Below the pieces are notes generated by a model, which saw only the letters and a program-made list of their open reading frames with translations, did no database searches and was not told the DNA's origin. Made by a program: the position numbers and the translations under genes. Shown here piece after piece: positions 6,874 through 14,469 of a stretch of 19,099 nt of DNA. Within the stretch, counting starts at the first letter, position 1. The number at the start of each line of letters is the position of its first letter. Where the stretch lies: contig DASUGQ010000471.1 of assembly GCA_036273935.1 (NCBI GenBank), positions 1 through 19,099 of the forward strand. The letters are read 5' to 3'. Source of the DNA: ZC4RG29 sp036273935 (GTDB lineage Bacteria > Bacteroidota > Bacteroidia > Cytophagales > Cyclobacteriaceae).

Positions 6874-8373
6874 CTATGCAAAGAATCCATGAATAAACCA
6901 TTCGAATTTTTCATCATGATAGTGTCCGGACCGAAAGAGCCAATAACGGTGGCCATCTTCATCTTCCACACGGTAATAATCGCGATGTTGCCCTTGCTGA
7001 AGCCACCATTCCTGTTCAATACGCTCAGGCCCGTCAGCTTTGATGATCTTATGCAGCTTTCCATTGTATCTGAACAGCATGGGAGGATAATCGGGAATAG
7101 GAGCGGTGACAAAAATGGGCTCAGGTTTTCGCAGCAGATGCAAGGGCCGCAGTTTATGTATGCACCATGTTGTTGTCGATTTTTCCTGAAGAGAAGAAGC
7201 CAGTCTGAATGATCGTTCCGGCCAGTAATGTTCATCCGGAAGATAGCGGTGAATGGACTGCATACCAACTCTGTTAGTCAAACGATCTATCAGTTCTGAT
7301 AACCTGACATCTTCCAATCCCGCTGACCCTTCCCACATTTTCTCCTGAAGGGGTGAATGATCTTCTACCTTCGCCGCTTCGAGGATAAATAGTTCAAAAC
7401 CCATTGCAGGCTCCAGGGTCGGGAGTTTGATTTCAAATAGTTTTAAAAGATGATTCACATGATGGGATGGGCTATTCGTTACAATATCAATTTGTTCGAC
7501 TTTGCCATCAACGCGGTAACCTTTGAATAGCGCCACTCGAAGTCCTTTTTGATCCTTTTGCAAACGAAAGCATAATGTTTTAAGTAATTGTTCTAGGGCA
7601 ATCTCAATACCTACCGCTGTAACAATTGGCTCAAGGCAAGGTAATCGCTCCTGGTATGGCTCGATTGGTTGCACAGGGTCAACCGTTTCGATTTCATGAC
7701 CCATGGCCATATCCAATCGCATGATAAGAACCTGGCCAAATCGCCGACGCAGTGACGAGCGTGGCATGTTGATAAATTGTTTTATCTGGTGCAAGCCGAG
7801 TTTGTGAAGCCGTTCAATCGTGTCTGCTTCCAGCCTAAGTGCTTCAGGAGGTAAATCCATCAATGCGTCGATGTGCATACCATTAGCGATAACGGATGAA
7901 TCTTTTCCGAAGCGAGCGACACCCCAGGCGACACCGATGGTATCTGCCATGGCTGCCCGTACGTCGTAACCCCGAAGGCTTAATTTTCTAATGATGGAAG
8001 TAAGGTAAGGTGAATCACCACTCCAAAGATGCGGGCAACCTGTAACATCCATTAACAAGCCATCAGGTGGATCCACACCAACTACAGGTGTGAACCGTAT
8101 GCACCATTCGGCAAGGCGCTTGAGTAATTTTTCAGCGAGATCCGGTTGATCATCCAATACCTCTAAATCAGGAATGATTGCCCTTGCATCTGCAAGTGCC
8201 ATTCCACCGCTTATTCCTTTCGTCTCTGCTGCTGCATTCCCGGCAGTGATTACCATTCTTCCATGAGAAGGTGTTCGTAAAACAAAGGGTATATTTTTCA
8301 AATGAGGCTGGCGGAGCGTGTACCAGTCCGTATTCAGGTGACGGAACCAGATGGAAACAAAACGCTTAACCAT
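6874..8373 (-). CDS. imuB: ImuB, catalytically dead Y-family polymerase homologue
   Basis: Mutasome hub protein. In characterised systems ImuB binds the sliding clamp, ImuA and DnaE2 and brings the polymerase to lesions. It has a Y-family (DinB-like) layout: palm and fingers at 1-180, a helix-hairpin-helix near 186-212, little finger at about 230-335 and an ImuB-specific C-terminal part to 499. The catalytic acids of true Y-family polymerases are absent: the N-terminal strand reads FVSIWFRHLN (5-14) with no aspartate, and where DinB has Asp-Glu the sequence is PPDGLLMDVTG (102-112), with Gly105 for the glutamate. This is typical of ImuB, not a defect. PLQEKMW (341-347) sits where other ImuBs carry a clamp-binding motif and may be a degenerate form. 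The ATG at 8373 is one base after the imuA stop, preceded by GGGGTGA inside imuA that can serve as ribosome binding site. Confidence 0.95.
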   Translation of the reverse strand: MVKRFVSIWFRHLNTDWYTLRQPHLKNIPFVLRTPSHGRMVITAGNAAAETKGISGGMALADARAIIPDLEVLDDQPDLAEKLLKRLAEWCIRFTPVVGVDPPDGLLMDVTGCPHLWSGDSPYLTSIIRKLSLRGYDVRAAMADTIGVAWGVARFGKDSSVIANGMHIDALMDLPPEALRLEADTIERLHKLGLHQIKQFINMPRSSLRRRFGQVLIMRLDMAMGHEIETVDPVQPIEPYQERLPCLEPIVTAVGIEIALEQLLKTLCFRLQKDQKGLRVALFKGYRVDGKVEQIDIVTNSPSHHVNHLLKLFEIKLPTLEPAMGFELFILEAAKVEDHSPLQEKMWEGSAGLEDVRLSELIDRLTNRVGMQSIHRYLPDEHYWPERSFRLASSLQEKSTTTWCIHKLRPLHLLRKPEPIFVTAPIPDYPPMLFRYNGKLHKIIKADGPERIEQEWWLQQGQHRDYYRVEDEDGHRYWLFRSGHYHDEKFEWFIHGFFA

Positions 8374-8374
8374 T

Positions 8375-9124
8375 TCACCCCGCTTTTCTTTCTTCGTCTG
8401 TCGCTACTTCTGGATAATGAGTTACAGGATGAAAGTGATCAACGGGTGCGAATTGTCCATCAACCCATTGGATATCCCAAACTCCTGTTTTTCCATTTCG
8501 CATTCTCAACAGTTCAACTCTCCATTTTGGAAAACCAATGCCGGGAAGATTGTCAACTGATTCACTTGGAAGTTGGGTGACCCTCCAACGCGATACGCAT
8601 GCGGTGGTATTCAGCTTACGATAACTGTTTCGAAGAATAAAACCAGTCACCTGGCTTTGTTCAACAGCCAATTGAAGACGCCTCGAATTTGTAAAATCAA
8701 TTTCACGTATCTCTCCAACAACAGCAGAGAGGGCACTGCATTTTAGTGCCTCATTCATTGCCCAGACAACATCTCTTTCTTTTTCCAAATCGAGGAAAAC
8801 GAATCGGTCAGGTTCGATACCAAAACTTTTAAGCGCCGGAGGAAAAAGAGTTCGCGACGAACTGATCCAAAGTGTCGCGCCCTTGTTTCCCATAAGGGAT
8901 GAAAGAAGTCCAGCAATAAAGCCGATGGTGGATGCTGAATCTTCTGCTTTTGAACATAAAAATTCATGAATAGCGCCTAAGGGAAATGATGAGTTTGGAA
9001 AAAAATCTTTGATGGGTCCTAATCCAATATCTAATGCAGGATTGTTAAATGATTTAAAGCCCTGCATGCGAAGGATATCTGCTTGCAAATCTTTTAGTAT
9101 ATCCGTTCTCCTTGGGTGGGCCAT
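8375..9124 (-). CDS. imuA: ImuA, RecA-like mutasome accessory protein
   Basis: First gene of the cassette. ImuA proteins are RecA-fold relatives that interact with ImuB and are needed for damage-induced mutagenesis. The RecA-like core spans about 45-210: FPLGAIHEFLCSK (near 47-59) corresponds to the RecA segment before the P-loop, but the following residues (AEDSASTIGF) lack the Walker A Gly-Lys-Thr/Ser, so nucleotide binding is doubtful. GATLWISSSRTLFPPAL and FVFLDLEKERDVVWAMNEALKC are typical ImuA blocks. The frame also has a GTG at 9127 directly before the ATG at 9124; the ATG is preferred and gives 249 residues. A TAnnTTTG promoter element lies about 20 bp upstream, so the leader is very short. 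Two operator-like dyads lie just beyond it. Confident from sequence and gene order. Confidence 0.93.
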   Translation of the reverse strand: MAHPRRTDILKDLQADILRMQGFKSFNNPALDIGLGPIKDFFPNSSFPLGAIHEFLCSKAEDSASTIGFIAGLLSSLMGNKGATLWISSSRTLFPPALKSFGIEPDRFVFLDLEKERDVVWAMNEALKCSALSAVVGEIREIDFTNSRRLQLAVEQSQVTGFILRNSYRKLNTTACVSRWRVTQLPSESVDNLPGIGFPKWRVELLRMRNGKTGVWDIQWVDGQFAPVDHFHPVTHYPEVATDEERKAG

Positions 9125-9141
9125 CACATTATTGTATGGGT

Positions 9142-9149
9142 CAAAGATA
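9142..9149 (-). promoter_or_regulatory. Bacteroidota-type -7 promoter element for imuA
   Basis: Read on the minus strand this is TATCTTTG, a full match to the TAnnTTTG -7 element of the Bacteroidota primary sigma factor. It lies 17 bp upstream of the imuA ATG at 9124. No clear TTG -33 element is visible at the usual spacing, which is AT-rich and occupied by the dyads at 9156-9192. Transcription would start near 9135-9138, leaving a leader of only about 12 nt. Confidence 0.5.
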
Positions 9150-9155
9150 TAGTAA

Positions 9156-9192
9156 ACTAAATATTTTAGTAAATAAAACTAATAATTTTAGT
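9156..9192. promoter_or_regulatory. Tandem 15-bp dyads, candidate operator of the imuA-imuB-dnaE2 cassette
   Basis: ACTAAATATTTTAGT (9156-9170) and ACTAATAATTTTAGT (9178-9192) differ at only two positions. The first has perfect 6-bp arms (ACTAAA/TTTAGT) around TAT; the second has 5-bp arms. Their starts are 22 bp apart, about two helical turns, so two dimers would bind the same face. They lie immediately upstream of the -7 element, across the -33 region, where a bound protein would block RNA polymerase. An extra half-site TATAGT lies at 9148-9153. Such cassettes are controlled by LexA in several phyla. No repressor gene is in the window, so the identity of the binding protein is inferred only. 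Confidence 0.55.
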
Positions 9193-9290
9193 ATAAGGCT
9201 AATTTGACTCGATTTAAGACCTTTTGTTCTGTTTTTTTTGAAGAAAATGTGCTCAAAACCCGGAACCGCAATCCTAATATAAACGCATAG

Positions 9291-9416
9291 ATGGAGACGA
9301 ATTTGATCAGGTTTGTAAAGAAGATGCGCAAGTTGTTGCCTGATCATTATCCTTCGAACACATTTCATTGCGATCGGTCAAAAACCAGACAAGACACTTT
9401 CTCTTCAGACAGTTAA
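9291..9416 (+). CDS. Possible 41-aa small protein or gene remnant
   Basis: A short ATG-initiated frame of 41 codons that starts with METNLIRFVKKMRKLLPDHY, basic and mildly amphipathic, ending in a polar Ser/Asp tail. It has no recognised motif. The codon choice looks protein-like over the first 30 codons, but the length is within what chance allows. It is divergent from imuA and would share its upstream region. It may be a degraded fragment of a longer gene. Weakly supported. Confidence 0.2.
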   Translation: METNLIRFVKKMRKLLPDHYPSNTFHCDRSKTRQDTFSSDS

Positions 9417-9543
9417 CCTTTATCATTCTGGTCCTAAAAAGGTAATTTGGTGCGATATCCTCCGCGTTTTAATCCAGGAGCATTTGAAATAACAGCGTCT
9501 AATCACATCTTAAGCTCTTGCATGAAACTGCCGGCACAGTTCA

Positions 9544-9753
9544 TCATCTTTTGTGATCATCAATATAGTGCCGCAACAGGTGCTTCAATGTTTCAAGATA
9601 ATTTTCCAATATCACCTTGTCTATCGAAGGGTGTTTGTCACTTGGAATTGTGATGGGATTTTCGTTCAAAAATTGATATAGGTCGGGATAGTTGGTTTCT
9701 ATGTTCGATGTCAACTGGGTTATTTCGGTCATGAGACGATGAATATTTTTCAT
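9544..9753 (-). CDS. Small conserved-looking hypothetical protein, 69 aa
   Basis: Small soluble acidic helical protein. The frame is open up to 9909, but the upstream 52 residues are rich in Cys, Trp, Tyr and Asn and read as non-coding. The ATG at 9753 gives the coherent 69-residue product beginning MKNIHRLMTEITQLTSNIET. Two amphipathic helices (residues 3-20 and 45-66) flank NENPITIPSDKHPSI (29-43), a pattern I associate with small uncharacterised Bacteroidota proteins, from memory and not from a search. It has no signal peptide or membrane segment. It is transcribed away from the gene at 9964. Function unknown. Confidence 0.65.
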   Translation of the reverse strand: MKNIHRLMTEITQLTSNIETNYPDLYQFLNENPITIPSDKHPSIDKVILENYLETLKHLLRHYIDDHKR

Positions 9754-9963
9754 ATCGCAATTTTTACACTCTAAAGAAAAATGAAAGGACCATGGATTTT
9801 GAATATAAGAAATTATTTCGCAATTGTTGTAGCAATATATCCTCAATCGATCGTTGTTGTCCCAACATTTCACAATCCATGATTGTTGGAAATAAAAGCG
9901 AGTATTCAAATTTATTTATGTCGGAATAGGTAAATTGATATCGAATCAAAATAAAAGACAATT

Positions 9964-10344
9964 ATGAAAAAAAGGAAAGCAAAGAAAGCTGCCTCTTCAG
10001 ATAAGGGAAGTTTTCCAGGATATCCGCGATATCCCGCAAAAGATGATATTACGAATCGGGACGAACGTTTGAATGATGATATTGAAGACATCATTAATGA
10101 AAATCGATCACAGCCTCAAGAGGTGACCGATCAGGCCAATAGGGAATTAGAAAATAGTGGCCAGGGTGAAGATGAGGAATTGAAAAAAAGAACTACACCA
10201 GTGGATTTTTCCGGAGAGGATCTTGATGTACCAGGCAGCGAGTTGGACGATGATCGTGAAGCGATTGGCAGCGAAGACGAAGAAAACAATTTATACAGTC
10301 TCGGAGGTGATAACCACGAGGATCTTGAGGAGAGACAAGATTAA
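9964..10344 (+). CDS. Acidic, disordered Bacteroidota hypothetical protein, 126 aa
   Basis: The N-terminus is strongly basic (MKKRKAKKAA). It is followed by GSFPGYPRYPAKDDI (15-29), and the rest is very acidic, with long Glu/Asp stretches and few hydrophobic residues, so it is probably intrinsically disordered. The C-terminal half carries DEELKKRTTPVDFSGEDLDVPG (about 70-91), ELDDD and a final SEDEENNLYSLGGDNHEDLEE, blocks I recognise from an uncharacterised family widespread in Bacteroidota. A role as a charged cytoplasmic stress or buffering protein is conceivable but not shown. It lies 45 bp before the superoxide dismutase gene on the same strand and may share its transcript. The ATG at 9964 fits the conserved basic start. 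Confidence 0.8.
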   Translation: MKKRKAKKAASSDKGSFPGYPRYPAKDDITNRDERLNDDIEDIINENRSQPQEVTDQANRELENSGQGEDEELKKRTTPVDFSGEDLDVPGSELDDDREAIGSEDEENNLYSLGGDNHEDLEERQD

Positions 10345-10389
10345 AGTTCTGAAGATGAATAGGTGTCTGATTTTTTAATTTGAAATAAA

Positions 10390-11112
10390 ATGAATAGAAA
10401 GGAATTTGTAAGGGCAACAGCAATTATAGGCGGTGCTTCCATTCTGCCGCCCAACAGTGTCTTTTCACAAAGTCTGCAACAAAGTGGAATGGATAAGCTC
10501 ACGGATGCAAATGGTAATTTTGCCTTGCAGCCGTTACCCTATAACGAAAATTTCCTTGAACCAGGAATGGATCAGGAGACATTGCATTTGCATTATACCT
10601 TTCATCATGGTGATGCAGTGAAGGCGGCAAACAAGGATTTACAAATGATTCACCAATCCATTGATCAAAACAACCTTGAGACAGTTGACTATTGGACAAG
10701 AAAACTTTCCTACCACCTGTCATCACATATTCTGCACACCATTTTCTGGACGAACCTGACGAATAAGAGAAGTGACCCTAAAGGAGATCTATTAAGGAAG
10801 ATAGAAGGAGATTTTGGTACCTATGATAAACTCAAATTACTGATAGCCAAAACATCCAAAGGTGTTGATGGAAACGGATGGGGAATTCTTGGCTATCATC
10901 CGTCGACTGGAAAACTCACGGTCCTTCAATGTGAGAACCATGAAAAGCTTACGCAATGGGGTGTCATTCCGTTGCTGGTAATTGATGTATGGGAACATTC
11001 GTATTATTTGAAATATCGAAATCGAAGGGCGGAGTTCGTGGACAACTTATTTAGTCTTCTTAATTGGGATAATGTGGCAGAACGATTTGACCTTGCCAGA
11101 AAAATAGGGTAA
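10390..11112 (+). CDS. Exported Fe/Mn-type superoxide dismutase with altered active-site positions
   Basis: Converts superoxide to oxygen and hydrogen peroxide. The metal ligands can be placed: H68 (HLHYTFHH), H116 (HTIFW), D199 and H203 (DVWEH, 199-203), and the C-terminal YYLKYRNRRAEFVDNLFSLLNWD is typical of the family. The N-terminus, MNRKEFVRATAIIGGASIL followed by a VFSQS cleavage-like site (24-28), is Tat-like (NRKEF), so the enzyme is probably outside the cytoplasm; with Lys in the pair this is not certain. Two positions are unusual: the gateway tyrosine (Tyr34 in E. coli SodB) aligns with Ala76 in HHGDAVKAAN, and the outer-sphere water-binding Gln of MnSOD aligns with His184 (ENHEK). 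Metal preference cannot be read with confidence. Length 240 includes about 28 signal residues plus a normal-length enzyme. Confidence 0.95.
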   Translation: MNRKEFVRATAIIGGASILPPNSVFSQSLQQSGMDKLTDANGNFALQPLPYNENFLEPGMDQETLHLHYTFHHGDAVKAANKDLQMIHQSIDQNNLETVDYWTRKLSYHLSSHILHTIFWTNLTNKRSDPKGDLLRKIEGDFGTYDKLKLLIAKTSKGVDGNGWGILGYHPSTGKLTVLQCENHEKLTQWGVIPLLVIDVWEHSYYLKYRNRRAEFVDNLFSLLNWDNVAERFDLARKIG

Positions 11113-11316
11113 ACGATTAGAAAGAATCAAAAGCTTCTGGAGTTTTTTCGATAGGTTTATCTTCCTTTCTTCTCCAAAATATTTGGGTAGCGTGCCTTGA
11201 CGTCGAAATAAACTATTGGAAAGAAATTAAATGAAACTTGGTGTTTAAATATCAATTCAGCATCTTAGTAAAAACACGCCGCCGGCAATTACCGTCCGAT
11301 AACGAAACAAGGATCT

Positions 11317-13746
11317 ATGGTCAAGAATTATTTCCTCATCGCAATCAGAAGTTTTTTGAAACACAAGTCGTTTACTTTTCTGAACATCATTGGACTAACG
11401 TTGGGCATGGTTGCGAGCCTGCTCATTTTGCAATATGTGAAGTATGAGCGAAGCTATGACACGTTTCACAGTAAGGCAAAGGACATCTATCGTATTCAGT
11501 ATAACCAGTGGCAAAACGGCAAACTTCGTTTTGAATGTGCTGCGGCAGTGCCCGCGGTGGGCCCGGCATTGAAAAATAATTTTCCTGAGGTAAAAGCATT
11601 CACACGATTATTTCCGGTCAGTGGTATCGCCAGTTATGTGAGTCCGGAGCGTGGTGTGATTGCTTTTCGTGAGGAAAAGATGCAAATCACGGACTCCTCG
11701 ATATTTGAAGTATTTGATGTTCACCTGTTGGAGGGGAATAAGGCTGATGCATTGAAAGGTCCTGACAAAGCCGTTATTTCGGAACAGGCGGCAAAAAAAT
11801 ATTTCAGCTCAGAAAATCCAATCGGAAAAACATTTTCGTGGGACGGTAACCGCAAGTTCGAGGTAACTGGAATTTTTGAAAACCTTCCGGAAAATTCTCA
11901 CATCAAGTTTGATTTCCTTTTCTCATATGAAACACTAAACCGGGAAACGCAAAATAATTCCGAGACCAGTTGGGGATGGTATGATTTCAATACCTATGTA
12001 TTGCTGAGTCCCGGAACAGATGCCAAAGCGTTGCAGGCAAAATGGGATAAATGGTTGGAGAAGGAAAGGGGAGAAGAATGGAAAAAGAATAATTCTAAAC
12101 AGGAATTTATCTTACAGCCTTTGCTTGACATTCACCAGGGGGAAAGGTTGCTCCAGGAATCTCAACCGGAGCAACAGGGAGATGCTGATTCTGTATATGC
12201 GCTTAGCGTCATCGCTTTGTTCATCTTGATCATTGCCTGGGTAAATTACATCAATCTTGCCACGGCCAAATCGTTTGAGCGTGCTAATGAAGTTGGTGTG
12301 CGCAAAGTCATGGGCGCCATGAGAGATCAAATCATGAAACAATTTCTGATCGAGGCCTTCATTGTCAATTTAATTGCAGCGGTGATTTCATTATTAACAG
12401 TAAGATTCCTCTGGCCCTATTTTTCTGTTTTGTCAGGAAGAAACATCCCGACGAGTTATCTTCAGCAAACTGACTTCTGGATTTTATTGGGTATTTTATT
12501 TCTGACGGGAACAATCTTTTCAGGATTTTATCCAGCGCTCGTTTTGTCTTCATTTAAACCCGTTCAGGTATTAAAGGGAAAACTGTTGCGGGCAAGGCAT
12601 GGCGATTTTCTGCGGAAGTCGTTGGTGGTTTTTCAGTTTTGGGCTTCGGTTGTATTGATTATCGGCTCTGCAATTGTTTACCAGCAATTGAAGTTTATGC
12701 GCAGTCAGGATTTGGGAATTGATATCGATAGAACACTGGTTATTAAAGGGCCGGGTGCGTTTGTTGATTCACTCTTCCAGCAAAGTATGGAAGGATTGAA
12801 AGAAGCCTCGTTGAGAATACCCGGTATCAAAAGTATGACTGCTGCATCCAATGTACCGGGCGAGGAGATCTTCTGGGCCATGGGAATCAGGCGAATCAAT
12901 GGAGGAACACAAACTACTATTTCCGGGTATTCGGTTGGTATCGATGACGACTACATTCCTTCGTTTAATCTGAATCTTGTTGCCGGAAGAAATTTTGATC
13001 TCGATCACCCCAACGAAAAACGAGGAAGTGTGATCCTTAACGAGGCGATGGTGCGGGCGCTGGATTTTAAAGACCCTATGGCGGCTATTGGTGAGAAAGT
13101 GCAACATGGCGGTGATACATTAGAGATTGTAGGAGTATTGCAGAACTATCACCAGATGTCGCTGAAGGAATCAATTACACCACTTGTATATCGATACCGG
13201 CCACAGTTCGCGTCTTTCTTTGCCTTTAAATTGGAGTCGGACGATTATGCCCGGATTCTTTCGGCTCTTGAGAAGCCATGGAAAGAATTTTTCCCGGGCA
13301 ATCCACTGGATCATTTTTACCTGGATCAATTTTTTAACCGGCAATATGACCAGGATAAAAAGTTCGGACAGATTTTCAGTCTTTTTACCCTGCTGGCAAT
13401 TTTTGTTGCTTGTCTCGGTCTATTTGGTCTGGCTTCATTCATGACCATGCAACGCACGAAAGAAATCGGGATTCGTAAAGTGTTGGGCTCTTCCGTTTCG
13501 CAGGTGGTGACATTGCTTTCAAAAGGTTTCATTCAACTGGTGATTATTGCTAATGTGATCGCGTGGCCTGTAGCCTGGTATGTTATGGACAAATGGTTGC
13601 AGTCGTTCCCATACAGAATTGACATTAATTTTTTGTTGTTTGCTATGGCAGGGCTGGGCGTGTTGATCATTGCTTTTGTATCCGTAGGGTTTCAGACATT
13701 GAAGGCGGCCAGGATTAATCCTGCAATTACACTGAAGAGTGAGTGA
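11317..13746 (+). CDS. FtsX/MacB-type ABC transporter permease, 809 aa
   Basis: Inner-membrane permease of the Bacteroidota type in which two FtsX/MacB units are fused in one chain. It starts with the signature KNYFLIAIRSFLKHKSFTFLNIIGL (3-27) and TM1 (19-40), then a periplasmic MacB-like domain (about 45-290). TM2-TM4 follow at about 293-315, 343-365 and 385-408. A second unit has TM5 (433-455), a periplasmic domain (460-680) and three C-terminal helices. The coupling motif appears twice: RANEVGVRKVMGA (322-334) and RTKEIGIRKVLGSS in the C-terminal half. Such permeases act with a separate ATPase, often in envelope lipoprotein or antimicrobial export, but no ATPase gene is adjacent, so partner and substrate are unknown. 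The ATG at 11317 precedes the conserved start. It looks like a single-gene unit. Confidence 0.93.
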   Translation: MVKNYFLIAIRSFLKHKSFTFLNIIGLTLGMVASLLILQYVKYERSYDTFHSKAKDIYRIQYNQWQNGKLRFECAAAVPAVGPALKNNFPEVKAFTRLFPVSGIASYVSPERGVIAFREEKMQITDSSIFEVFDVHLLEGNKADALKGPDKAVISEQAAKKYFSSENPIGKTFSWDGNRKFEVTGIFENLPENSHIKFDFLFSYETLNRETQNNSETSWGWYDFNTYVLLSPGTDAKALQAKWDKWLEKERGEEWKKNNSKQEFILQPLLDIHQGERLLQESQPEQQGDADSVYALSVIALFILIIAWVNYINLATAKSFERANEVGVRKVMGAMRDQIMKQFLIEAFIVNLIAAVISLLTVRFLWPYFSVLSGRNIPTSYLQQTDFWILLGILFLTGTIFSGFYPALVLSSFKPVQVLKGKLLRARHGDFLRKSLVVFQFWASVVLIIGSAIVYQQLKFMRSQDLGIDIDRTLVIKGPGAFVDSLFQQSMEGLKEASLRIPGIKSMTAASNVPGEEIFWAMGIRRINGGTQTTISGYSVGIDDDYIPSFNLNLVAGRNFDLDHPNEKRGSVILNEAMVRALDFKDPMAAIGEKVQHGGDTLEIVGVLQNYHQMSLKESITPLVYRYRPQFASFFAFKLESDDYARILSALEKPWKEFFPGNPLDHFYLDQFFNRQYDQDKKFGQIFSLFTLLAIFVACLGLFGLASFMTMQRTKEIGIRKVLGSSVSQVVTLLSKGFIQLVIIANVIAWPVAWYVMDKWLQSFPYRIDINFLLFAMAGLGVLIIAFVSVGFQTLKAARINPAITLKSE

Positions 13747-13815
13747 TTCCGGTAGATTGAAAAAATTTTTGTACGATTGCTGGAATTCTTCAGCTATTAA
13801 AAATTTCATCGTTGA

Positions 13816-14334
13816 ATGGAGAAAAGGTTGATTGTTGACATGGATGGTGTCCTGGCGGATGTCTATGAGCAATTTATTCGCTATGAATTGGAAGAAACAG
13901 GACGAAAGATTTCGCTGGGTGAGACATTAGGGTTATCAGAATCTGAAGCCTTTCTGAATGGCAGAAAACATGTGCGGCTAAAAGGATTCTTCAGAAATGC
14001 GCCGGTTATCCCCTCTGCCGTAGAGGTACTGGAGCGCCTCAACCAAAAGTATGAAGTCTTTATTGTTTCCTCCGCTACTGAATTTCCCAACAGCCTGGAA
14101 GAAAAGTATTATTGGATGGAAGAGCATTTCCCGTTTGTGTCCTGGCAACAATTGGTGTTCTGCGGATCGAAGGCAATTGTTAAAGGAGATTTTATGATTG
14201 ATGATCACTTCAAGAACCTTGATCGTTTTGAGGGTAAGACATTTCTATTCACCCAACCGCATAATGTTGGGCATAGTGAAAGATCACATCACCGTGTGAA
14301 TAGCTGGATTGACATTGCCGGTATACTTCTTTAA
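13816..14334 (+). CDS. 5'(3')-deoxyribonucleotidase, HAD superfamily (NT5C type)
   Basis: Dephosphorylates deoxyribonucleoside monophosphates and so helps balance nucleotide pools; cytoplasmic. The haloacid dehalogenase motifs are all visible: motif I DMDGVLAD (8-15, nucleophile D8 and acid D10), motif II SSAT (85-88), motif III lysine K119 in CGSKAIV, and motif IV MIDDH (127-131, D129/D130). FFRNAPVIPSAVEVLERL (58-75) is characteristic of the NT5C branch, and 172 residues is a normal length. The ATG at 13816 puts the nucleophile at the usual distance from the N-terminus. It lies 69 bp after the permease gene; no functional link between the two is apparent. The family is confident; exact substrate preference is inferred. 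Confidence 0.92.
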   Translation: MEKRLIVDMDGVLADVYEQFIRYELEETGRKISLGETLGLSESEAFLNGRKHVRLKGFFRNAPVIPSAVEVLERLNQKYEVFIVSSATEFPNSLEEKYYWMEEHFPFVSWQQLVFCGSKAIVKGDFMIDDHFKNLDRFEGKTFLFTQPHNVGHSERSHHRVNSWIDIAGILL

Positions 14335-14469
14335 AAAGAATTTGTTTTACCACAAGGAAATTCTGGTTTTAATAAGGCCACCGTTCACAAAAAAATTATT
14401 CAATAAAATCGTTTATTATAAATAATATTATATCCTGAACCTTTAACAAAGGTGCGACAGTCTGCTACC

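Larger units (their letters stand above)
9125..9543. other. Intergenic region upstream of imuA
   Basis: It contains the imuA promoter and operator-like dyads at 9142-9192. The remainder holds no confident gene. A minus-strand open frame at 9141-9368 overlaps the promoter and reads like random translation. A plus-strand 41-codon frame at 9291-9416 is listed separately with low confidence. A long T run at 9231-9239 has no convincing hairpin before it. Confidence 0.45.

Noticed and set aside
6870..7268. 132-residue minus-strand protein inside imuB
   Set aside because: It overlaps the confident imuB frame on the same strand, is Cys- and Met-rich, and reads like out-of-frame translation.
9447..9653. 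68-residue plus-strand protein starting at GTG
   Set aside because: It overlaps antisense to the better supported small gene at 9544-9753 and has no recognisable pattern.
9754..9909. N-terminal extension of the 69-residue protein to 121 residues
   Set aside because: The extra 52 residues are rich in Cys, Trp, Tyr and Asn, unlike the coherent helical protein that starts at the ATG at 9753.
11113..11316. Intrinsic terminator after the superoxide dismutase gene
   Set aside because: A T run at about 11144-11149 is present, but the possible stem before it is short, A/T-only at the base and bulged.
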